64,000 bases of DNA from Congeria kusceri. Its lineage: Eukaryota; Mollusca; Bivalvia; Myida; Dreissenidae. The notes under the pieces are model-generated. The model searched no databases and was not told the origin of the DNA. It worked only from the letters and a program-made list of their open reading frames with translations. Each line of letters starts with the position of its first letter. Position 1 is the stretch's first letter. A program made the translations under genes and the position numbers. Positions 1 through 12,959 of the stretch are shown piece after piece. Where the stretch lies: the NCBI GenBank assembly GCA_027627225.1, contig CM051036.1:41611926-41675925 (forward strand). The letters are read 5' to 3'.

Positions 1-672
1 TATATTAAATATAGACCTTATTTACTTTAAAAACCCGTATCGTACGATTTCAATCCGATCAACTGCTTTTGTTCACATTTTACGTGATTTTGTATAATGT
101 GAATATCTTATATACATTATAAATACAATATCAACAATAGCACACATCTAGTCTTGCTTATGTGTGCATCATTATTGAGCATGAAACAGTTCATCGTGCC
201 AGGCAACAGTGAACAATGTTAAAAACCCGTTTAATTTATGGAAAACAGTCTGCAGTTGATCGGATTACAATACGCAATGTTGTCCAATTAAGTACACGGA
301 ATTAATTAAAATGTCGATAGTCACAACATGGAAATATGATATTGTTGCGAATTGTAACACACTGTACTTGTCAAATAGAACCATGGGTATCAATCTGTCG
401 TAAATGATGGTCTAAAATCTCTATTAAAACAATTTTTTTCGTGGCAGGATATTCGACCATCGTCAATAAATTAAACGTCCTTATCAGTAGGACATAAATT
501 GTTGCGATACGCTATTTCCTCCTAAGAGCATGTAGGCATGAACATTTAAAATGAAAAAACATTAAAAAGACATTTGTCTCCTTGGATACAAATCGGCGCA
601 AAATTACATTGATATATTCTGTATCTGAACAGTGAAGCCTTACATCTACGGTATATCGTAAAAGATGCAATT
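1..672. other. AT-rich sequence without recognised gene
   Basis: No coding exon, RNA gene or clear repeat was recognised in this stretch. Confidence 0.4.
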
Positions 673-810
673 TTGTTTGAAATGAAATTTAAAAAAAAAG
701 AGGCTATATTTCTAATGTTGTTTGAAATGAAATTTAAAAAAAGAGGCTATATTTCTAATGTTGTTTGAAATGAAATTTAAAAAAAGAGGCTATATTTCTA
801 ATGTTGTTTG
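673..810. repeat. Tandem repeat, about 3 copies of a 43-45 bp unit
   Basis: Three nearly identical units follow one another, each containing ttgtttgaaatgaaattt, an A-run and gaggctatatttctaatg. The first unit is 45 bp because its A-run is two bases longer; the next two are 43 bp. No gene is visible around it. Confidence 0.85.
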
Positions 811-1070
811 CATTCACGTGTTTTTGTATTGTTGATTATGATAATTTGCAATGGATAAAAATATATCCTTTTTATTATTGTAACCACTTAAATTAAATTC
901 ATAACGGTTACTGATACACATCCAGCTCGGTATTGTATATATGTTGTGATTCTTAGAAAGATCAAGCACATTATTTTTATATCAGCAAGCATTGATTGTG
1001 ATTATCTTAAGACTATATAATTGATATATAGGTTATTTGTTTAATGCAGTGTAAAATCGTATTTTATTTC

Positions 1071-1146
1071 ACGAGTGGTCATAGAAACAATATTTTCACG
1101 AGTGACGCAGCCACGAGTGAAAATATCTAGTTTCTATGACCACGAG
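1071..1146. repeat. Short foldback (inverted repeat) element
   Basis: The left arm, cacgagtggtcatagaaac followed by aatattttcacgagtg, is answered after a 7-bp spacer by cacgagtgaaaatat and gtttctatgaccacgag. The arms pair almost completely, giving a hairpin of about 30 bp. The arms resemble the ttttcacgagcg-type inverted repeats near 54870-55110, so this may be a small member of a foldback group. No coding capacity. Confidence 0.7.
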
Positions 1147-2254
1147 AAGACGCGGTGCTCAATGGTCAGTCAATTCTATTGTAATTGCACATGCACTCAT
1201 TTATTGAAAGCAAACTGGTTCTCCAATGAATGCAATTTAATAAACTGAGCATATCGTATTGAATCATGCCTAATAAGCGAATTGTGACGGGTTTTTTAAC
1301 AATAAACAATACCCTCGTGCAATACATAGTTCATAGATCAAATGAATTTCGAAAAGTGTTGAATGTTTATGCGAGCCTAGCACTTTGTGGGCGGTTTGCT
1401 GAATCGTTCGATAACGCATTTGCTTTTAAGACTATTGGCGGAAATTGTTACTTCTTTTTTATCGATTCGTATAATGAATATTTTGACCCCAAATTACTGT
1501 AACGTACTTGGCGGCTAATTTTAAACTGCTGAATGGACAATCGAGAGCACGCATCATATGACCTACTTTTGACATTTTGCATAACATGGACATTTCTACT
1601 CTGTAGTTACAACGGGCGACTTACAAAGTTTTATAATGTCCCCAAAATAAATAGAATGAACTATGCAGTGTATAACTGTCGTGATTTATTCAGGATATAC
1701 GAATGGTATAACTATATAATACAGTTATTTCTTGTTGATCATAGTTTGGTTGTTAAGTGCATATGTATATTTACCGTACACGGTATATAGATTCTAGTAT
1801 CGACAAATCCAACTTTTTTTTAAAACTTGTTTTCCCTCCTGAGCTGTTTGATTTAATGGCCCAATATCTTTACAAAACTAATCAACCAATTAAACGTAAT
1901 TAGCTTTGTAGTACGATGGTTCATACAGATACAGACGGCACTGACAACTAGATTGATATTTAACTAACTAGTCTGAAGTGCATTCATCATTCGATTAACT
2001 GACTTGCATCGCAAAAATCAGAACGCAATAACTAAACTAGACCAAAACAAAGCCAGATAATATTCCCAGGTCTACAAAGGAACGAATATTCATAAATATC
2101 CAATCAATAGTACCGTCCACATTCAGTACTATTGTGTAAACCGCTTGTACACGTAAGTTGATCAGCGTGATTATGTTAAACAAACCGTAAGTATATACAT
2201 GTCTGCTTAAACAATTACTTTGTTTCCATATCGACTTTAGAAACATCTTTGGGA
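1147..2254. other. Intergenic, nothing recognised
   Basis: Only short open frames without recognisable motifs or splice context occur here. I see no supported gene. Confidence 0.4.
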
Positions 2255-4230
2255 GTCCTCCCTGCCCCAAATGACATTTCTTTTGAATATTTGCAAAACG
2301 TGTCTATAACTGAATCAGAAATAGTAGACGTAATTAAAATTTTAATAACTAATAAGCGGTTGGTGAAGATTAAAGACAATACAATAATGCACATTTCCCT
2401 CATTGTGGAAAAATGCAATTGTCATGCCCGTATTTAAAAAAGGTGACTCACATATACCTTCCAATTATCGTCCCATCTCCCTATTGAGCTGTCTAAGAAA
2501 ACTTATGGAGCGAGTAGTATACAAACACTTGTATAATCACTTAATTTCGCATAACTTAATGTATTGCAAGCAATCGGGATTTCTCAGGGGTCACTTAACT
2601 GTCTACAAACTGATTGATATAGTTGATCAAATAGCTGATGACAACAAATTTAACTGCATTATTTTTTGTGACATTTCCAAGGCCTTTGACCGAGTTTGGC
2701 ATCAAGGTTTGTTGTTCAAACTTAAGCAAAATGGAATCAGTAGAAACATGTTAAAATGGATAGAACGTTATTTGTCTAACCGAAGCCAAAAAGTATTTGT
2801 GGGTTCCGCCATGTCTCAGTCATTACAAGTAATTGCTGGAGTTCCACAGGGCTCAATATTAGGGCAGTTATTTTTTATGATTTACGTAAATGATATTGTC
2901 GATAATCTTCTAAGTATTACCCGCTTGTTTGCAGATGATACTTCCTTATCATGTACTACATCTAATTTAGTTGACCTCGAGGGTATCTTGAACCACGACC
3001 TATGCCTCATCAACATGTGGGCCAAAAGATGGTTAGTTTATTTGAACCCTCAGAAAACTGAAGCAATTTTATTCACATCGCAAAGAATGTTCTTTTACCA
3101 AAATTATTTTTCGGATATGTACCCGTCACCTTTGTTGAAAGTCACAAACATCTTGGTCTGACCCTAAGCCATGATGGCAAATGGCACGATCATATAAATC
3201 ATATTTTTTAATCTGCGTCGAAAATTCTTGGCATTATATGAAAACTTAAATACAGACTTTCAAGAAAAAGTTTAAACCAAATATACGTCACTCCAGTACT
3301 AGAATACGCGTGCGTTGTGTGGGATGGTTGTTCTTTGTATGATAAGGAATTATTATAAAAAATCCAAAATGAAGCCGCGCGTATTGTTGTAGGCCTAACT
3401 AGATCTGTATCTCTTAGAAATCTTTATACTGAAGTTAAATGGCCTAGTCTAGACAAACGACGGCGATATTTAAAACTGATTAGCATCTACAAAATACATA
3501 ATGGACAGTGTCCTAATTACTTGTCTAACCTCCTTCCTCAAACAGTTCAATAACAGTCATCTCGTAATCTTAGAAATGCACAAGACTATACCATTTTATC
3601 AAGGCGAACATTATTATATTCACGTTCGTTCTTGCCATCTGCCATAGATCAATGGAATTCCTTACATATCGATATCCGCAACAGTGAAACCCTTTCACAA
3701 TTTAAAGCTTCCTTGAAACAAATGTTTCTTTTATGCGAAGATAAACCCAAATATTTCTACACTGGGGACTGAAAAACATCGATTTTACATGCTAGACTAA
3801 GAAATAACTGCAGCAACCTAACCTCCGACCTGTTCCTAAACCACCTTGCAAACTCACCCCTCTGTTCATGTGGAAATAATGTTGAAAATACAACACATTA
3901 CTTCTTTCAATGCCCTAATTACTGCATGCAACTAATATCTCTTTTTAATGCACTGCGCTCATTTCATCCCTTAAATAGTGATTTGCTCCTCCAGTAACCC
4001 CTCATTTAATAATGAACACAATTATTTTTACAGAAGTTCAAAAATATATTCTTACGAAAAAGCGTTTTGTTTAAAACTTAACGTTAAAACTTAACTGCTT
4101 GCTGGACAGGACTTACAACTATCTATATTTGCATATGATTGTCTATTTACTATATATTTTATTCACTAATTTGTTCATATTGTGTTTTCAAAATGTTATT
4201 GTTATTATTATTATTATTATTATTATCATA
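2255..4230 (+). pseudogene. Broken non-LTR retrotransposon (reverse transcriptase plus C-terminal region)
   Basis: This is the remnant of a LINE-type element. The longest intact piece, 2403-3161, reads as a reverse transcriptase: motif KNAIVMPVFKKGD with NYRPISLL, then CDISKAFDRVWHQGL, then GVPQGSILG, then the catalytic FADDTSLSC. An N-terminal segment lies in another frame from about 2255 (FEYLQNVSITESEIVDVIK). From 3162 to about 3990 further coding continues with internal stops: a thumb-like part containing LEYACVVWDG, and a C-terminal part with CSCGNNVENTTHYFFQCP, a Cys/His module common in such elements. A (tta)n run at 4198-4229 looks like the 3' tail. Stops and frameshifts throughout show it is dead; the 5' end, with its endonuclease, is missing. 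The motifs fit a jockey/I-like clade, but I cannot place it firmly. Confidence 0.88.
4198..4229. repeat. (tta)n microsatellite, probable LINE 3' tail
   Basis: About ten near-perfect trinucleotide units sit directly downstream of the decayed retrotransposon coding sequence, as expected for a simple-repeat tail of a non-LTR element. Confidence 0.7.
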
Positions 4231-4600
4231 ATTTACGTTTGATTTCCTAAATGACAACAATTGTTCAAAGTACGCTTGTCACCATTACAATATGTCACTA
4301 ACACTCCCAGGGAAAGACCATCGATAATGTTGCAGAACTTCAGGTCTAACCCGTTTTCTAATATGTACTTATGGTAAAACGTGATTGTTTGTAATTTTGT
4401 CAATATTGTGGAAATAAAATATGTTTAAATTTAAAAAAAAACGATCAGTGAGTTTCGTACTTTGTAGTGCATTATTTGCAGTATTGATATTTTTTATTAT
4501 TGCAATATATGAATCGTCAAAAGCACTGGGCGTCCATGGAGTTTTGTTAGCCAAGGCAATGCTTTGCAAAAGCTGTAAAAAAAAAAGATAACTACGACAT

Positions 4601-5110
4601 TTTAAAGGGACCTGTTCAAAGATTGACGAGTTGACAATTTCCAAAAATATTGCCAGAGATTCCAGGCCTAAAATAAAACTGTTTATTGAGCCAAAAAGCA
4701 GCACTTCTGAAATAGAAATATATTGGAAATAACGTATCTTTGATGAGTAATCATCGACTGAAAATGGTAAAATTATAAACGAGTGTAACGCGAAACGATC
4801 GAATATATTGGAGTCCTTCTGTTGTTGTTTTCGTTGAAATTGTCAAACCAGCATGAAACAATTACATTAAGTAAAACTTACACGGACATGTATATAAACC
4901 AGATTTGCAGAGTGGTTTGTGGTTCCGACTTCTGATCCGGAGTTCGTAGGTTCGATCCCCGGCAGCGGCACATTTTTGCTCTTTTTTATACTTTCCCTTT
5001 TATAATACTGAAGTTCTTTCGTTCAGATGCTTTAGTTAAGCAAGTTTAGACATTTAATGGCATATTAAAAACATACAAACAAACTAATAATATGTAAAAT
5101 CTATAATCAC
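4601..5110 (+). mobile_element. TIR element with internal tRNA-like unit (family 1, copy 1)
   Basis: The element starts with tttaaagggacctgttcaaa, close to the terminal sequence of the copy at 35215-35720, and the two share further blocks such as tgatgagtaatcatc. At about 4901-4972 lies a tRNA-like unit with an A-box-like agagtggtttgtggt, an anticodon-arm-like segment whose loop reads cttctga (UCU, Arg-like), and a B box ggttcgatccc. It is followed by T-runs that could terminate Pol III. The right terminus is degenerate and its position is approximate. No protein is encoded. Confidence 0.65.
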
Positions 5111-6647
5111 TTATACTGTATAAGTAGTAGATTATAGTTTGATTACATGTTACTGCTTGGTAATATATCTAGCGAGGCTTTAAATGCTATAATACTTATA
5201 CACGTACTTAATTAATTAATACATACCGAATATATCAGATACGATTTCTGCTGTGCTAATGCAAATCTGCAAATCTGGTATAAAGAATGCATACTCATCT
5301 GTACGATATGCATCTCATTATACAATGTGATTTTTTAGCTTTACAGGAAATACAACCTTCGCTTGTTAATTTAGAGCAAAACAAACGATATGACCCATGT
5401 ATTTAAAGAGGTTCATTACAGAAAATGTCATGGTTTACAAAATGTTATTGAGAGCTAAATGTCTGTGGAAATCGGTGTGTTGATTTAAATGTTTACATGT
5501 ATATCTAGTAGAATATTAATAACATTGTGTGAATGTTTGGAGAAATTTAAACTATTTTGAAAACCTAATGGTACCTCAGTATTTGATTTAACATGACGAC
5601 ATGGGAAATATTTGACATATGAAAACATATAATATAAACGACACAATAAGCAGGTTCTAATAATATAATGGTTCAGTGTTTTACTAGGAATCTACTTCAA
5701 ATGTATAAAATACTGGGAAAGAAGGTTTGTTTTCTCTTATAAATATGAGTTATCTTTTCTGTTTATAACTTGAAAATGTTCACAATTAATTTTAAAACTA
5801 AATATGAATAAATTAACATTGTATTTGATACCTTATAAAACTGTCAACAAAGTACTCAGAGAGCTCAGACCTCCGCTAAGGCAGCCAATAATATACCAAT
5901 CATATAGAATCCTTTACAAAAGTTCTAGATCCAGACGGTGATCCGAACATAGTAACCAAAGTCGGCAAACACATAACCTGCTTGACGGGGTAATAACACA
6001 ACACAATACGAATAAGCATGTGCGAGTTATTAAATATACCCCGTTACTGAATAAGTGTGTTCTTTTATGACAAACAAACGAATTTTCTATGGAAATTTAT
6101 GTTTTCTTTGTCTTGAATTATTTCGGTTATGTCGGTATTTGATCCGTACTGTTCAATTTACTTTCACGTAATTTCCCGTAATTACACAAAATTATTCGCC
6201 CTTGTTCACATATGCCAATAAAAATCTTAAAAGAATCACTTGGTCAATATTGTCTAACAAACCTGAAAATAAAACATTAATAGCATTTTCAAATGAGACC
6301 AGAAACGTGTTATTTGTTAACGAACTTGTTGCATAACAAACTAGCAAAAAAAAATGCAATATTGATGCTGAAAATTGCAAAATATCGGTCACTTTAATAT
6401 AATTGAAAACAAACTGCTGGCGCCTTGCTCGGACGTCGAATAAGTTGTACCGTGATTACTAATGCAAATGTTTACCAAATGGGTTTTTCAATGAAGTGTA
6501 TGGACCGCGACAATGAATCACTTTAAGGTAAAAATACTGACTGGTGAATGATTTATGTGTGCATATATAGTGGGAAAATTAGCTGGATTCAACAAAACAG
6601 TGTAGATACACTATGAATGATTTACTGACTTAAATGATATTTCCACA
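5111..6647. other. Intergenic, nothing firm
   Basis: A block near 6411-6470 (gccttgctcgg, then gtcgaat and gtacc) recurs in diverged form near 9286-9340, which suggests one old dispersed repeat. Otherwise nothing is recognised. Confidence 0.35.
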
Positions 6648-7152
6648 AATGTAAACCATATTCCACTAACTTTAGTGGTCTGTCATTGTACTCGGGTATC
6701 TCTGATTACCTGTTAACATAATGTAAACCATATTCCACTAACTTTAGTGGTCTGTCATTGTACTCTGGTATCTCTGATTACCTGTTAACATAATGTAAAC
6801 CATATTCCACTAACTTTAGTGGTCTGTCATTGTACTCTGGTATCTCTGATTACCTGTTAACATAGTGTAAACCATATTCCACTAACTTTAGTGGTCTGTC
6901 ATTGTACTCGGGTATCTCTGATTACCTGTTAACATAATGTAAACCATATTCCACTAACTTTAGTGGTCTGTCATTGTACTCTGGTATCTCTGATTACCTG
7001 TTAACATAATGTTAACCATATTCCACTAACTTTAGTGGTCTGTCATTGTACTCTGGTATCTCTGATTACCTGTTAACATAATGTAAACCATATTCCACTA
7101 ACTTTAGTGGTCTGTCATTGTACTCTGGTATCTCTGATTACCTGTTAACATA
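6648..7152. repeat. 72-bp satellite, 7 copies, each with a hairpin
   Basis: Seven units begin at 72-bp steps (ttccactaac at 6661, 6733, 6805, 6877, 6949, 7021 and 7093) and differ by only a few bases. Each contains the perfect palindrome ccactaactttagtgg, a 7-bp stem with a CT loop. A short block, atttccacaaa, occurs just before and just after the array. The near-identity of the units suggests recent expansion or homogenisation. Confidence 0.95.
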
Positions 7153-10100
7153 ATTTCCACAAAACAGCACATGATAATCATTGTGATGCAGTTACCAAAG
7201 CAAAGATTTTAAATAAATCATAATTATAGCTGGGGAGGAGCTTTAACTATTGGTTCCTCAATCCTGCAACTGTCACGTGATATAAACGTATGTTCACTTA
7301 GACTGTTTACCATGGAATGACCGGGATAAATGCAATGCCTTACACAACACTTTTCCATATAGCACCGGATTGAGGCACCACACAATTTGCATATATCGGA
7401 TGTCTGGAATTACTTGTGTACTTTACCATTGCATATTAGATACACATAAAGCTATTAAGTATGGGTCGCATAAACTGGCCTATTGGATATTTGCTTCATG
7501 TCAAATCGCTTTGAACTGGACTTCACCTGGGCAGATGTAGACATGATAAGGCAACACAGACCTGTACTACTGTAACAACCGATACAATCCCAAAACACAA
7601 ACTCCGATAGCTAACTCTAAGCAAAGATACAGATTATACACGTTACACAACGTGTAAATAGCGCCCAAGATACTTTATGTCAATATCTTGTCTGTTGTTG
7701 ACCGTATTATTGTTCACTATATTACATATGATTGTTTAAAGGGTATTTTCGTTATTGAAATAATATTGTATTACATGACTAAATGTTGAGAAATATATTG
7801 AGAATTAGTTGGAAAATATAATAACACTCTTTTTAACAAATGAACTTTTTTTTTTGAATTCACAAGACATTTTTATATCTTTCACTTAACTTGGATTGAC
7901 CATGGAGATTGTCGCATTCAACAATCGCATTAAACCCGACAACAATGTTTTTGCATGCTCGTCACCTATAACATGATGCATATTACATGTATAGTAACCA
8001 GTAAATGAAGATCGGGTATTATGAAGGAATTTTTCCGGGGAAAAATATGTTAACGATGTAATAGCCATAATTGAAAGAACAATTGTTTGCAAACTAAAAG
8101 GGCTGATTAAGGAGCTATTTAATGGTGATCAAAGGAATGGCTTACTACTCTCTTGCAAATTACTAAATGATCGCATTTTACTGTCTGATAATATACATGT
8201 AACTCAAGTGGAAACATACGGGAACGTGATGGTGTGTCGAAATCATCCTAGTTTATGCAGAGAAGACACATACAATACGAGTACTAGTATATTTAATGTT
8301 GTAGCATATATCTAGTCTTTAAACTGTTTATACGAAAATATGTGTGAATACCAAATAAAAAAAACGTTTCGAATTCGGGTGTGATACGAAATAACGCAAG
8401 CCACAAGACTAATACATACTCTTGGAACAATTGACTAGCGTAATATTCCTTTTATTATATACCACGATAAACTTCAAATGTGCATTTACCTTATTTTATT
8501 TCATTAAAAACTACAATACTGACTAATCATTGTAGGTATAGAAGATATTTGTTTACATAACTCTATGATGACGTCATTAAAAAAGTAGTCCGGCTAGTAT
8601 GGTAATACGGGATCGGAAAAATAGCGAGTAGCATAATACGGGATTTTGTTTCTGACGACATGTATTTCACCGATTGATACAGCATGTATTTTGTTTAAGA
8701 TTTTTAACACGTATATAATAAAGTCTTTTATTCTTGCATGTCTTGTATGCAAGCAGTCACAATAGCGATCAGCAAATGTATGGACATGACTTACTTAAAT
8801 GTTTAGCGTATGCAGTATGTTAAATGATTTAACACGTGATTGTCTTATCTGTATTATATTGTAGTATGTCACGCAGGCTAATTATATATATCACAGGAAT
8901 GTAAGAAGCCTTAATTGATTATGATCCGGAGTGTGAAATCGCATATAAATTTAAGAATATACCTCGTGTCTGTGAAAGACACTTTAATGTTGATCTACAC
9001 AACCTCTGTAACCCAGACGGTATTAATACTGATATAATTGATGTCTGAAACGTGAATAAAATACCTACTGTATTTGATATTTTTTGTTTTCATTTATGCA
9101 ATTTAAATCGTGTTTTATGTATTAAATGTATACGTGTATAACTAATACAATATAAATAACTCTATGTAAATGGCGTATGTTTGGAAAATAAAATTAATAA
9201 ATATATCTTAAACCCGTACGGCGCCGAAATAGTGCTGTTGGAAATTACACGAACAATGTTCATTTTAACACAATTGAATACGAAACGCTGGATCCTTGCT
9301 CGGTTGTCGAATCAATGTGTACCGCGATTACGCATCCACTTATTATTTACTGTAGGCCAAATCGTTATCCCAGTCTTGGGCTGCGGGTATGACTCACAAC
9401 GCAATAACACAATAAATGCCGAACCATTTTCGCAATCGTGTCAATTGATTACTACTTCAAGTTTTTGCGTTACTAAGAGCAATAATACATTCAAAATCAA
9501 ATATTATGCTTGTATGGTGTTCTGAGAACGTGTATCATCGAGTTGGTTTTGTAAAGTGGTATCGACAGAGATGCGCAGACAACATGTCGGATTTAAATTC
9601 CCAGTACATCATAGTAGTATTTATGATGTTTTGACAAAATGTAGCATGTTTACACGTACAGCTACTGTGATACGGAAACGTAAACTGCAAAAATATATAA
9701 TAAAATACAAAATATGTGGCACTTGTAGCTCTTCTGTATGTTGAAGTACTTATTGAAAAACAACCCGATCTAGTGTAATTCAAAATGCAATTTAACGGAA
9801 TGGTCTAAGACCATTAAATACTGAATGTTAAATGTTGGGTTTAATATTGCAGAAATAATTTATAAGGCCCGTTTTATCAAAAACATAAAACAACTCTAAA
9901 CTCGTATGTTGTTCATTTACCGCTAGGAATGCATTTTCTTCCTCTATAAATTAAACATTAATATTCATTTATTAATATTCAATTAATAACACAAACCAGT
10001 ATTAATAATATTTTGTTAAATGTGTCTGCGTGGAGTTTGATCACCGCCATCCTGCTTTAACGACACGTTGAATGAGTTTTAATATAATAACGATAGCAGC

Positions 10101-11495
10101 TATGTTATCCCGATTACACGTTAAATAATTTGACACAAACATTAGACGGTTTCAACGAAGACCAAAAAATAAACGTTTAATGCTAAGATATCAATTTTTA
10201 TGTCTAATTTTGAACTGTTTCTTTTTTGAAAATCAGCCTTTATACTGTTATTTATCGTGATGTTACATTATATGTTTTCAGAATTCAGTACCAGTGGCCT
10301 GTGCTTGAAACTAACGTAATATACAGAATTCATAGGGGGATAATTAAAGTAAAATTCGACAACATTTTGATATGACATTACAACAACATGGAAAAATAAT
10401 ATACTCGTATAACACACAAATCGCATAACACATGTGACATATACAACATCTTAATAATTTATGGAATCGACTCGCTACCTCATCTCAAAAAATCTCCTTC
10501 CACGTGCGTGGGTGCTGCAAATTAAGATGCATGCGAGCATATAGCATTGTCATCCAAATAATATATTAGATGGTAGTTAATAGTGATGTGCACAATTTGC
10601 TTCCATTTTTTTATCATCGTAAATGCATATATTTTACCATCAGACATGCTAAAACTTAAAAACAAATACAAAGTAAAATACAAAAACAAGCATTTCAACG
10701 GTTTTCCATTTTACCAACAATAGGGTTAATACAGACCAATAAGACCTAAAAAAAACTGTTATAATTTTGTTTACTAAAGCAAGTATTCCTTCAATTGCCT
10801 CCCCAAGAATCACGTGAGTTGACAAAAACACAAAAGGTTAAATAATCAGATTACATGTGGAGTTTAAAAACAACTATTTCATTAGGAGAAGATCAACCAG
10901 GTCACGTATGCGCGCTCTCAATGTTTAAAAATCCGAAATGAATGCTGTTGTATAATCGTCGTCATTTAAAACATCAGATTTGCATAACGACCAAGAATGC
11001 GGATCGGATATGGTGAAGGAAATTAAAATTCCTGAGCAATTGCGAGATTTCGTTAAGGTCCATCACCGTGAAAGTAACACATCATGCTGCAATCCAGGCT
11101 CTTATTTCAGAAACATGGTTTACAAGTAAAAATGCGTATAAACTGACAGGAAAATATTTCAGTGCCGTTAAACGGTCGTGAAATGTAAGACATTGGTCCC
11201 CTGATGAGGTAATTACATTGTTATTTATGCAAGCGAAACAAGTGTTTATTCTGTATTTGTGTGCATATATCTAACCATTTTAAAACAGAACTGTATGGTA
11301 TGGTAAGCTGTGTGAATAACGTAAACAGTTTTTGTGTTTTCTGGTAAATGTCATTGAACGACTAATAAAACTGCTTTTTCTTCGTTGTTAGATTTTACCA
11401 TGTTAATGATGAAACAGATGGAAGTGTCTTCCTAAACAGACGACAATCAGCCAATATTGACTAGTTATTATCCTTCATGATTTCCCTTGACACAT
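7153..11495. other. Intergenic, AT-rich, no supported gene
   Basis: Several short open frames occur (for example 9181-9525) but none shows a protein motif or splice context. An open frame at 10956-11129 looks somewhat protein-like and is listed among the findings. The region holds no recognised RNA gene. Confidence 0.35.
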
Positions 11496-11593
11496 TTCAG
11501 TCACTATATTATGCTTGCATCCAATATGACAAATCTTATATGCGTTCAGTCACTATATTATGCTTGCATCCAATATGACAAATCTTGTATGCG
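11496..11593. repeat. Tandem duplication of 49 bp
   Basis: Two consecutive 49-bp copies starting ttcagtcactatattatgct differ only by a base or so (cttatatgcg versus cttgtatgcg). Confidence 0.85.
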
Positions 11594-12479
11594 TAACAAA
11601 TGTATAAATTGGTATGAATTATAAATTATTTGGTTGCCTGCATTATACTGTCATAGATTCTACACATATGAAATTATCTGATCAGACTTTAATATTAAAA
11701 TGTTAAACGTCTGTAATTTAAATATATGCTTACATTTTAGGTGTCCTATATGCAGACAACTTGTAAATGTATACAGCACTAAGGTACGACACGTTTCTCA
11801 ATTATTAATTTGCCACCATGTCAATAACTTTTTGATTTTTTAAATTTATGAACAAAGAATATGTAAACGATACATTCATATGATTTTTTTAAATCTTTTG
11901 ACAACATGTTTAACAAGACGTTATTAATACTTAATATGATTTAGTTGATTGTTTGTTAATGTGAGAGAACAATATTTAATTTGACACAAAAGTCGTTCAA
12001 TACGCTGTACATTTGCTCGTAGTTTTGTGGGTTCTCTTTTATTGATTGTTCCAAATTCAGGATGAATGGTCTAGTTTATCGTTAAAGGATTTGTGCGCTG
12101 CCGTGGGTTATGGTATCACTGTTATTGATTGTGGAACTATGCTTTAACCGCATGAAACTGGATATTTCTAGATATTCAACGAATTTGCTAAACAAATAAG
12201 TAAAGTTTCAATTTGTACAAAACTGTATTACTGTATTGATAGTATGGTCGAGCTCGAGTATTAAATTATTTAGCCTCAAATTTCTCAAGTTATTTGCGCC
12301 TGTTCGTTGTTGCTGAGATAACTTATATGACAAAATTTGTAACTGATTGTTTATTACAAAATACAGGCGATGTAACAAACAAATTATTATTTGATTAATT
12401 TAAAAATATCGCATTATCAATCGACAAGAGTGGGCTTATTTTTACTGTAATTCCATTGTTGGTACGATTGTAAAATATA

Positions 12480-12615
12480 TATTCTTAATTGACAATTAAC
12501 CAGTAGACATACATTTATCGCTCCGCCTTTCTGTTTGTCCAAGGTTGTTTGCCCAAGGGTTTTACGTAAATCGATTGGATTATGCAACCATGTGCTAGTG
12601 TTTACCACTGAAATA
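12480..12615 (-). repeat. Dispersed repeat fragment shared with 47530-47660
   Basis: Read on the minus strand, this block (agcacatggttgcataatcc, then aatcgatttac, then ttggacaaacagaaaggcgg) matches the plus strand at about 47545-47660 with few differences. The open frame through it is therefore part of a repeat and not a gene. Confidence 0.7.
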
Positions 12616-12959
12616 TAAACTCGTAATTGGTCAACTCAACAGGTATCTACTGGTAAATTATCACACATGTAAATGTTTGTAGATGTAGGTCATATCGTAA
12701 ACAGCTCATATATCATTGAGAAAAAGCATTAATTATTTATGCTTCTATGTTTAACGAACACCATCCAAAGACGGAATAAAACAAACACAACACATTCTAG
12801 GAAACAAAATCGTTTGTCAGTTATAACGCACTGCGTAACAACATTGCTATGTGCCGCAAATGAGAAAAATCAATCAAAATACTGTTCAATATTCAATATG
12901 TATTGTTACGATAATTATAATTATTGCGTTTCCGTTCTTAATCATTCCAGAGAGCGGAA

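Noticed and set aside
6648..7152. Possible CRISPR array
   Set aside because: The units are directly contiguous without unique spacers, and the host is clearly eukaryotic.
9181..9525. 114-codon plus-strand open frame
   Set aside because: No recognisable motif, and part of it overlaps a diverged dispersed repeat also seen near 6411-6470.
11201..11239. Hammerhead-ribozyme-like ctgatgag followed by gcgaaac
   Set aside because: The sequence between the two motifs cannot form a proper stem II, and no stem I/III pairing was found.
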